A stretch of 64,000 nt of DNA from Mesostigma viride (taxonomy: Eukaryota; Streptophyta; Mesostigmatophyceae; Mesostigmatales; Mesostigmataceae), in contig RPFO01000253.1 of assembly GCA_009746045.1 (NCBI GenBank), positions 3,390,585-3,454,584 on the forward strand, read 5' to 3'. Below are positions 49,107-56,606 of the stretch, piece by piece. Made by a program: the position numbers and the translations under genes. The notes under the pieces were generated by a model. That model ran no database searches. It worked only from the letters and a program-made list of their open reading frames with translations, and was not told where the DNA came from. Position 1 is the stretch's first letter. Each line of letters starts with the position of its first letter.

Positions 49107-50072
49107 ATGTCGAATTCGGACTCTGAAGCTAGGACAAACACCTTTGCGCGTGCAGCAACGGTAGCGGCGTCCAGTCCAGTACCCGCAGGAGGGCACGAGG
49201 ACTCGGAGGAAGTGCGCCGAAATATTCGTGCGGTGTCGGCACCGGGCGAGTACGTCCGAGGAGCAGCCGAGCAGCTGCTGAGATTTCGCGAGGACCTCGC
49301 GGAAATCATCAGAAGGCTGCCAGCGTCTTGGCGGGCTGGCCACACAAACGCATTCGCGTTTGAGCAGGTGGTCACTCTGCTTTTGCAGATAATTGCCATA
49401 AGCCTCGGGGGTGCCCGAGAGATAAACGACCTTGTCGCCAATCTCCGCCTTGGGGACGACTACACCGGCGTGCCAAACGTGGTGCAGGTCGCCCGGGACA
49501 GGCGGGAGGCCATCGTTCGTGGCAGTACGCAGGCGTTGGTGGCAGAGTGCCAGAATCTGGCGCACTCTGTCTTAGAGTTGACCAGAGGCGCTGCTGATCG
49601 TGTCTTCATTACTCTTAATCCCTTCTCCATCTACACTAGTCGGGATACTCCACATTCTCGCCGAGAGTTAAACCAGCTAAGTTTGACTGTCGACGTGGTT
49701 GGCGGTCGAGAGGTCTCAGCCGACGACGCCTTCTACGACTTCGTAGATCAGCCAGCAGGGGCGGTAGTACAGCCGGCCCAGAGGCGTCACGAGGGCGACG
49801 GCTCTCAGGAGGGCCGTGAGCAGGCGCAGCGGGACGAGCTTAATCGCTACCACATTGACGACAACGTTGGTTTAGGTGAGGCCCATTTGCTGAGGTGGGG
49901 GCGTTCTCGCTGGATACGTGATTACGCGTATGGTTTGAGGCTTCCGGTGGTTATTAGGCCTGTGCCTACTCACGACGACCAGGGGCAGCCATTGAATCCG
50001 GTGGAGGGACCGTTCCACGAGCCAGCACCTGCACCGGTTGCAGGAGAAGCTTCGTCTGAAAACGAGGCTTGA
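49107..50072 (+). CDS. Extra ORF upstream of gag, 321 aa, unknown function
   Basis: The frame is open from inside the LTR (48990), but the first ATG outside the LTR is 49107. The predicted protein starts MSNSDSEARTN and has a helical, hydrophobic stretch (about residues 80-110, including VVTLLLQIIAIS), a central region with LNPFSIYTSRD, and an acidic Pro/Ala-rich tail ending in a TGA at 50070-50072. There is no zinc knuckle or enzymatic motif. It may be the N-terminal part of Gag or an accessory protein. A 68-base gap separates it from the next ATG (50141). Confidence 0.6.
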   Translation: MSNSDSEARTNTFARAATVAASSPVPAGGHEDSEEVRRNIRAVSAPGEYVRGAAEQLLRFREDLAEIIRRLPASWRAGHTNAFAFEQVVTLLLQIIAISLGGAREINDLVANLRLGDDYTGVPNVVQVARDRREAIVRGSTQALVAECQNLAHSVLELTRGAADRVFITLNPFSIYTSRDTPHSRRELNQLSLTVDVVGGREVSADDAFYDFVDQPAGAVVQPAQRRHEGDGSQEGREQAQRDELNRYHIDDNVGLGEAHLLRWGRSRWIRDYAYGLRLPVVIRPVPTHDDQGQPLNPVEGPFHEPAPAPVAGEASSENEA

Positions 50073-50140
50073 GGGGGTGGAGGATAGGTGGAGAGTTTGC
50101 TGTTTTCTTGTTGCAAAGTTGGTCGCAGCCATTGTATATA

Positions 50141-51460
50141 ATGCCTAGGAGGGCAAGCCGGGGTGCGGCGACATTCGAGGAGCAACGGGAGCGAACGGCA
50201 GAGGAGGACATCGCCAGAGAGGAAGGGGAGGCGATGGAGGAGAGGGGCGTGGAGGCGCCAGCTGGGCAACCTATCCCAGAGATGGACCCCAGGCCGGGAG
50301 AACACACAAGCGGTGGCGTGATGGGCAAGCTGAGGCGGAGAAAGTCAAGCGTGCCAGGCGACCTACGGATGCAGTGGTGCTCACAACGCCTGGTGAGGAG
50401 GACGCCATCGTCACCCCAGGTGTGCGTGCTGCAAAGCAAGCTGCTGTTCACGATAGGGTGTCTGGTATGTTGCCCGAGCGTTTGGAGGCTAGGATTGACC
50501 CTCCCCAGGCACCACCAGTGCGTGTGGGGAGTGTGTTGCCTGGCACCCGTCCATTTTCTGATGCTGTGACAGTCATGAATGGGCAGAAAGCGCTCAACCC
50601 TCCCTGAAGCAAGACAACCTGGATAAATGGCTTGATGACATGAAGCTAGTTGTGGGCTCTGTCGCAGCAGGTGTGGATATTGTCAGGGTGTTTCACTCTT
50701 CCACCGCAAACAAGGGGTCGTCTGAAAGGGTCAATGACATGGCTAGGCATGCTCTGAAAGAGGGGCACACTTGGCTGCAGTTCCTGGATGACATCAAGGA
50801 GGAGTTTTCTGACAGGGTTCACAATCTCACCATGGAAAAGAAGAGAGAATTTGATGAGTTTGAGATCAAGGGTGAGGTGGCTGCTGAGCTGGCCAGGTTT
50901 GAGTTGATCGTGGAGGCAGGCAAGAAGCAGGGCTTCAGTGTGACAGTCAGGGCAGCAGCAGACCACTTCTTGATAAGATGGGCTTGTCAGAGGAAGGTAG
51001 GGCTACTGCTAGGCAGCTCTGTGATCTCACTGATGGCACCTGGGGGGCTCTGAAGCGTGTGATACTAAACTTCAGGACCCGGGTCCCTACCTGCAAGGGT
51101 ATCAGTTCTCAGGGAGGGTCAGCGTCTCAGGCTAGCCAGGGCAAGAACCGTACCCCATCTGGGACACGGTATGGTAGCAGGAGAAGGAAGCAGGCCCAGA
51201 AGGAGCAGAACCAGGGTGGTGGAGGTCAGCAGGGGAACCAGAATCAGGGGAACCAGTCTGGCAACCGTAACAGCCATCAGCAGGGTAAGGGTGGTGGCCA
51301 GGGGCAGAATAACAATCAGGCCTCAGGCAACCAGAACAAGCAGGACAGCAAGGCCCCAGGGGGAGGGTCTGGCAAGAGCAAGTGTTTTGCTTGTGGCAAG
51401 GAAGGTCACTGGAAGAGGGATTGCCCAAACAAGAAGAAGGGGCAGTCTGATCAGAAGTGA
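50141..51460 (+). CDS. gag-like region with zinc knuckle, frame-disrupted
   Basis: The protein-like reading starts at ATG 50141 (MPRRASRGAA, Glu-rich). It then moves phase near 50330-50345, again near 50600, where the frame stops but protein-like sequence continues as KWLDDMKLVV, and again near 50967-50975. The middle part is helical capsid-like sequence. The final part is Gln/Asn/Gly-rich and holds a CCHC knuckle, CFACGKEGHWKRDC, at 51383-51424. It ends at TGA 51458-51460. Known role of Gag: forms the particle and binds element RNA. Three phase changes in an element with near-identical LTRs suggest either consensus errors or transposition by complementation. Confidence 0.75.
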
Positions 51461-51464
51461 CTAG
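51458..51464 (+). promoter_or_regulatory. Candidate stop-codon readthrough site between gag and pol
   Basis: The gag frame ends with TGA, immediately followed by CTAG; pol continues in the same frame with no further stop until 52432. UGA followed by CUAG is the best documented leaky stop context in eukaryotic and viral mRNAs. That the element uses it to set the Gag to Pol ratio is inference. Confidence 0.55.
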
Positions 51465-52432
51465 TGAAGCAGTCCCGTGTACATAGTGAGACACCCTGTG
51501 GGGACACAGCTTCACATGTAAATAAATCTGGGCAGGGTGCCACCTCTGATCAGCACCAGGGGTGTACTGATGTTCTCATTCCACAAGATTGCATGCATGC
51601 TGCAGCACAACAATCCCCTCAACTGTCAACAGGTGGAGGGTCCCCAGACAGGGTTGGCTCTGGGAGCCTAGATGCTCTGCTGGGAGGGTCTGCTGGGTCC
51701 TCTGGATCCAAGATGCAGAAGGTGGATGTTGCGTCCTCACACGCAGGGCCCGTCCAGGCGTCTTCCCAGGTGCGTAATCTGGCTAGGCAACTGAGCTACA
51801 CGGATGCTGGACGCAGGCTGCACAATATCTTTGGTCACACAGCCATGGCTGAGATGTTTGGTTGGAAGATTGGAGATGAGCCACTGAGGGAAGCATGCAG
51901 GGCTGCAGCTGAGCAATGTGCTTGTAAGGAGAATGCTGCCAAGAAGCCAAGGTCCCATGCTAGGGAGCCTGCCAGGGAGAAGGGGGACATCCAGGTAGAC
52001 GTCCAGCATATCAGGGGCTTATACATTTTGGTGGCAGTGGACAGATTTAGCAGGTACAGGCTGCTCCAGATTCTGCCAGATATGAAGGGGAATACCCTGC
52101 TGCTGGGCTTGCAGACTCTCTTACCAGGCTTTGGGGTGTACAAGACAGTACAGGCTGATATTCAGTTTGAGTGCCTACTGTCACAGCAGGAGCAACTGCC
52201 ATGCAAGCTGCTGGTCACGCCCAGGGAGAGCCATGGACAGCAAGGTGCTGTGGAGAGATCCATCAGGGAGGTCAAGACCGTAGTGCTGGCAGAACCTAAG
52301 GTGCCACTGGTAGCATCTGCTTTGGAGAGGGCAGTGTGGACCAGGCAGGTGGAAGAACAGTTGAACCTCAGAATAAACTACTATTATGACGGGGTGGCTG
52401 TCAATCCTGTAGCACTGCAGTTTGGATGCTAG
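51461..52432 (+). CDS. pol part 1: integrase
   Basis: Open in the gag frame after the TGA. The first 100 residues are low-complexity linker without any Asp-Ser/Thr-Gly protease motif. A zinc-binding-like segment follows (counting from the GTG at 51464: His120, His125, Cys145, Cys152, Cys154). The catalytic core has Asp179 (QVDVQHI), Asp232 (QADIQFE) and Glu264 (GAVERSIREV), with 31 residues between the last two. Function: joins element cDNA to host DNA. The frame stops at TAG 52430-52432, but integrase-like sequence continues in the next frame. The usual DNG around the second Asp is not conserved. Confidence 0.8.
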   Translation, partial: LVKQSRVHSETPCGDTASHVNKSGQGATSDQHQGCTDVLIPQDCMHAAAQQSPQLSTGGGSPDRVGSGSLDALLGGSAGSSGSKMQKVDVASSHAGPVQASSQVRNLARQLSYTDAGRRLHNIFGHTAMAEMFGWKIGDEPLREACRAAAEQCACKENAAKKPRSHAREPAREKGDIQVDVQHIRGLYILVAVDRFSRYRLLQILPDMKGNTLLLGLQTLLPGFGVYKTVQADIQFECLLSQQEQLPCKLLVTPRESHGQQGAVERSIREVKTVVLAEPKVPLVASALERAVWTRQVEEQLNLRINYYYDGVAVNPVALQFGC

Positions 52433-54999
52433 CCCAGGAAGTGGTCCAGGCATGCTTGAGGAAAGCAGACAGGGTGTTTGCTCAGTTGAGACGCAAGGAT
52501 AGGGGCTGGAATGTGCTGAGGCCTCAGGTGGGGCTGAAGGTCAGAATGTGGAAGGAGCCATCAATGCAGGGCAAGAGGGGCAAGTGGCAGAACGGGGTGG
52601 TGACCTGTGTGGAAGATGCCAATCGTTCCTGCCTTGTGGCCTTGGAGAGTAATCCCAGGCATGTTTACAGGTTGAGCTGGGCCAACGTCAAGGAACGCAA
52701 GCCACATGCAATCTGGCCTGCAGACGGGCCTGGACCCCAGTGTTGGCTGGAGGGCCAGGTTAAGGACCAGGTAGTTGATGTGCCTGTCACTGACGTGGGA
52801 GGTGGCTATCCCTCTGATGATGATGAGGTGCAGGAGGCAACTGCATCACCTGTGGTGGAGCCAACGGGGGCTGGGCCTGCACCAGGGTCCAAGAGGCCAC
52901 TCATGGCAGACATTGTCCGGTCGCTCATGTTCAACAAGCACAAGGATCCCAAGGTATCTAAGTTGACTGAATGGGGTTCTTGCTGGGCTGCTACCCTAGA
53001 AGTGGATACTAACTCAGAGGTGTCTATCATCAGGGTGGAGGATGCTCAGGGCCTGAAGGTGAATAAGGCTGGCTGCAGGGCAGTGAGTGACTTTACGGGC
53101 ACTGTAACAATGAAGATCCTAGGGGAAGTGACTGTGCCTATCCTGGGTGTCCCCACTGCGTTCTGTGTGGTGGAAGGGTACCAGGGGCCTGCCATTTTGG
53201 GCCAGAATTTCTTGTGCATGCCAGGAGTGACTCTGTCAGCAGATGAGCTTGCACTAGAAGGTCATGGCAGTTTGCCCCTCCAGAGATATCACTACTCCAA
53301 GGGTCTAGCTGTGGCAGTCAAGGCTGTGAAGGGGCAGCAGAGTGTGGGGCCTGAAGGCAAGGAGCCCATTGCTGAGGACTTGTTGATCATCCCAACCACC
53401 CTAGATCCACGGGACTTGGGGGTGCACAAGTACCAGATTGCTGGTCACAGTCCTATTTCCTGGCACCAGTTGGTAGAGTTGATGCAAAGCCCCAAGATGG
53501 CTAAGGCATGGATTCTAGGGTTTGTCTCCAGTGGGCATGACTGGATAGTGTCTAACTGTGCTGAGCCTGTGGATGAGTTGCCCAGGGAGCATCAGTTGCT
53601 AAGGCTCTTGTTTGTGCTCAAGCTGAAGGAGATAGACGGTGTGCAGGTGCCACATGTGAGGCCAGTTGTGACTGAGTACCATGGCACGGGGGAGCTGACA
53701 GATGAGGAGTTGTATACGCCTGGGATGCTGCATGATACCTGGAGGATTGTTCTGTGTATATATCTGTCTTTCCTGGTCAAGGGCATTGCGTACAGCTCTG
53801 TGCTGATTGATTTCAAGAGGGCTTTTCTCAAGGGTGATGTGGAGCAGGCCAAGGAGACGTGGCGTGATATCCCTCCCTTCTTTGTAACAGTGCCCAAGGT
53901 GTGGAGAGCAGAGATCAAGTCAAAATATCTCAGAATACTCAAGGGTTTGGAGGGTCTCAGGTCCAGCCCTATCATCTGGAGAAAGAGCCTGGAAAAGTTT
54001 CTGAAAACTCACTGTGGCTTTACTGTGTCTCCAGTTGATCCTTGCTTGTTCCAGAGTACTCATGAAGGGTTGCCTGTGTTTGCATCTCTGCATGGAGATG
54101 ACCTGCACCTTTTAGGGCCTCCTGAGTGGGTGGATTCAGTACTGTCCAAGATCCAGAAGAGGTTTGAGTTAGGAAAGGTCCAGCACATGAAGCAGGATGA
54201 GCCCATGGTGTTTTGTGGAATGCAGGCCACGCTGATCAAGAGGGCAGGTACTTGGTTTATCAAGATGGAGGGTGGCAACAACTATCCTCAGCAGATCATT
54301 GATGCCCTCCAGCAGCCCATTACCCAGGCCAGGTGTGCCACAATCAGGGGAATGTTGGCTTGGCTAGCTAGCATTTGTGCCCCAGATTTGTTGGTGCTGA
54401 GTAGGCTCACAGATGCTCAGCTGGTTGAGGTAGGGGCAGAGCAGGTGGTTGAGTCTGTCAGGAGCTCACCTCCACTCATACTGGCAGCTGTGGACTTGTA
54501 CAAACCACTCAACATGGTGCTTTTTGTGGACAGTTCCATGGACAGCAGGAAGGTGACGGATGTCAGGGGTAGGGCAGCAGCACTCATTACACTACAACAG
54601 GAGCACACTTCTCTGGTCAGCTGGTACAGTAGGTTACAGAACAGGGTGACGCCCAGCAGTGACATTGCTGAGTGCAGGGCAATATGTGAGGGGCTACACA
54701 CTGCTCTTTACCTCAGGGAGTTATTCTACCAGCTCTGTCAGGTAGCTTCCTGTAGCTTGCAGCTGCACACACTGGTCAAGACAGACAGCATGGGCATGGT
54801 GCAGTTTGTGCACAGACAGCTCGCCAGGAGCAGGGATCTGGATTATTTGTTGCTGAAGGAGATGTCTTACCTTGCTCATCTTGAACATGTGCCTGGTGTT
54901 GACAACCCAGCAGACGCCCTCACCAAGCTGGAGAGCAAGGCTGAGCTACAATACCCTGTGCTCAAAGGGCTCATGTACCCCTTTTCTGGTGGGACTTGA
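52426..54999 (+). CDS. pol part 2: integrase C-end, protease-like, RT, RNase H (857 aa)
   Basis: It starts at ATG 52426 overlapping the previous stop (ATGCTAG). Residues 1-95 resemble the integrase C-terminal region. Residues 185-265 look like a retropepsin: DTNSE at 194-198 (in place of Asp-Thr/Ser-Gly) and AILGQNFL at 256-263. RT: IDFKRAFLKGD at 461-471, LKGLEGLRSSPIIW at 505-518, active site HGDD at 556-559. RNase H: Asp702, Glu749, Asp787 and NPADALTK at 827-834. Protease lying after integrase is not the Ty1/copia norm, and the Gly to Asn change in the protease motif may reduce or abolish activity. The RT-RNase H part looks intact. Stop TGA at 54997-54999. Confidence 0.88.
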   Translation: MLAQEVVQACLRKADRVFAQLRRKDRGWNVLRPQVGLKVRMWKEPSMQGKRGKWQNGVVTCVEDANRSCLVALESNPRHVYRLSWANVKERKPHAIWPADGPGPQCWLEGQVKDQVVDVPVTDVGGGYPSDDDEVQEATASPVVEPTGAGPAPGSKRPLMADIVRSLMFNKHKDPKVSKLTEWGSCWAATLEVDTNSEVSIIRVEDAQGLKVNKAGCRAVSDFTGTVTMKILGEVTVPILGVPTAFCVVEGYQGPAILGQNFLCMPGVTLSADELALEGHGSLPLQRYHYSKGLAVAVKAVKGQQSVGPEGKEPIAEDLLIIPTTLDPRDLGVHKYQIAGHSPISWHQLVELMQSPKMAKAWILGFVSSGHDWIVSNCAEPVDELPREHQLLRLLFVLKLKEIDGVQVPHVRPVVTEYHGTGELTDEELYTPGMLHDTWRIVLCIYLSFLVKGIAYSSVLIDFKRAFLKGDVEQAKETWRDIPPFFVTVPKVWRAEIKSKYLRILKGLEGLRSSPIIWRKSLEKFLKTHCGFTVSPVDPCLFQSTHEGLPVFASLHGDDLHLLGPPEWVDSVLSKIQKRFELGKVQHMKQDEPMVFCGMQATLIKRAGTWFIKMEGGNNYPQQIIDALQQPITQARCATIRGMLAWLASICAPDLLVLSRLTDAQLVEVGAEQVVESVRSSPPLILAAVDLYKPLNMVLFVDSSMDSRKVTDVRGRAAALITLQQEHTSLVSWYSRLQNRVTPSSDIAECRAICEGLHTALYLRELFYQLCQVASCSLQLHTLVKTDSMGMVQFVHRQLARSRDLDYLLLKEMSYLAHLEHVPGVDNPADALTKLESKAELQYPVLKGLMYPFSGGT

Positions 55000-55942
55000 A
55001 GTCCAGCCTTTGCCAGTTGGTGGCTGACCAGTGCTGTTGTCCCCAGGGGGGAGGGCAACAGGTAGCCTACCTGTCACCAAGCAGGTAGAAGGCTCAACAG
55101 GAGCAAGCTCTTCCTGTAAAGGATTAGCACAGTGGGATGCCTTTGGCCTCGGGCAGTTAGGCCATGACAGGGCAGGCCATGTTGAGAGTTCTTCCAGGTT
55201 GTTTGTATATATCTCTCTTGTTTAGTTTTCTTTAGCTGTGAATAAGTGACAACCTTGGATATTATGGTGTTGTAACCTGACAGTTGGGCCTTGCTGGTGC
55301 AGGCTGGTCCACTGGGAACACTCAACATTGGTTTTGGTGGATATTCTATAATAAACCATAATCATGTTGTATGCCAATCTCTCTTGTTGTCTGTCATGTG
55401 ACCAGGTTAAGTTTAACCTGGGGTTCTGGGGTAGGGTTCGATTCCCTAGTTGAGCCACAGCCTGGTATGTATGACTCCTGGGCTTTAACACCCAGTGATG
55501 ACATGGGCTCCCCATCAAGCAGTGGCACAGTGGTGTTGAAGTGGTTTCCATTGGTGAACATTTGGATGGATGATGCCTGGAACGCTCGGGGCGGGCGCCA
55601 TGAAACGGGCGCCAGTGATAACTGGGAAGACCAGGAACTCACTGTAATACGTTTCCTGTAGTCAGGGCCTCTCATTCAGATATCCAGGATATGTTGCCTA
55701 AGGAATATTCAATATCCTCCTTTAAGCCCAAGCCAAGGTACAGTTGCAAAAGAAAGGGTTGGGGATGACCTGCAGGTCAAGTTAATGATCAGATGGCAGG
55801 GTTGAACCATAGATCCCTAAGAAGGATACCATTAAGGTGGCAAAAGGGGTGCTCATGAGGCTTATTATAAGTCCAGGGTAACCAGGTGTCCATTTCACAA
55901 GGCAGCAAGGAATGGGTTGGTCATGGTGTGAAGCTTGCAGCT
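55000..55942. other. Retrotransposon 3' non-coding region
   Basis: No ORF of interest. It contains an AATAAA at 55350-55355 and a perfect tRNA T-arm-like hairpin, TAGGGTTCGATTCCCTA, at 55432-55448 without the rest of a tRNA. It also has a 22-base block at 55623-55644 that repeats the near-terminal LTR sequence 49043-49064 with one change. AAGAAAGGGTTGG at 55750-55762 recurs directly before the 3' LTR. The 55623-55651 block may be a relic of an older LTR. Confidence 0.6.
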
Positions 55943-55962
55943 CCAAAACAAGAAAGGGTTGG
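55943..55962 (+). promoter_or_regulatory. Polypurine tract candidate
   Basis: The purine-rich AAAACAAGAAAGGG ends six bases before the 3' LTR. This is where plus-strand priming is expected. A second copy of its core lies 200 bp upstream. Confidence 0.55.
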
Positions 55963-56606
55963 AGTTAGCATATTGGTGATGCAATATGCTAAGCATATCA
56001 TACTTGAAGTGGCCTTTCCAACGCCGTGCTAAACGCCTCATTTGGACAAGGAACTTGAGAGTTATCAAGTCCCGAAGTAATGCCGCCGGACGCTACAGCA
56101 GTACCAGGACTAAGGACACGTGAGGGACAGGGCACGTGGCAGTGTTGGGTGAACCATCACACGTTACGTGTCACAGGACCGACTGTCACTAGGAGGTACT
56201 GTGGTCAATATTGGTTGATGGTACCAAGAATGTCACAGGACTTCAGGACTGGCAGTCCTGCAGGCCTGGGATGGACGGGTACTTGTCATGACGGATAAAT
56301 CCAGAGCGTTACTGTCATTCATGGAAGGACAGACGTCCTGGATTGATGCAACCAAGGAAATTGACAGTGGCGGACCTGCCAAGGCGTGCAAGGCCTGGCA
56401 GCAATGGTGAGACCTAGAAAGGCTCGGACACAGCAGTGGCCAAGCGTCTTTTCCCAACACCGTCCGTGGGTGCTGCCGCCTCAGGCTAGTGACCACAGGG
56501 TAGTGAGGCAACTGTGGTAAAGGTTAAAAGCCGCTGGTTGAAACCATGGCTCCATTCATCACATCTTGGGAAGACCAGAAACTCACTGATCCGCGTTCAT
56601 CTAAAT
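55963..56606 (+). repeat. 3' LTR (644 bp)
   Basis: Same length as the 5' LTR and, by reading, one substitution (A56032 versus G48508). It is followed by GGATG and the array in register. Confidence 0.93.

Larger units (their letters stand above)
48439..56606 (+). mobile_element. Ty1/copia-like LTR retrotransposon, recent insertion
   Basis: Two 644-bp LTRs flank a 6880-bp interior and are bounded by GGATG target duplicates at 48434-48438 and 56607-56611. The uninterrupted array site is present at 40143-40147 and 44483-44487 with matching sequence on both sides. Order on the plus strand: extra ORF, gag with zinc knuckle, in-frame UGA, integrase, protease-like domain, reverse transcriptase with HGDD, RNase H. 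The RT-RNase H layout and integrase upstream of RT place it in Ty1/copia. Near-identical LTRs mean recent insertion, yet gag shows several frame changes, so this copy is probably not autonomous unless they are consensus errors. Confidence 0.95.
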
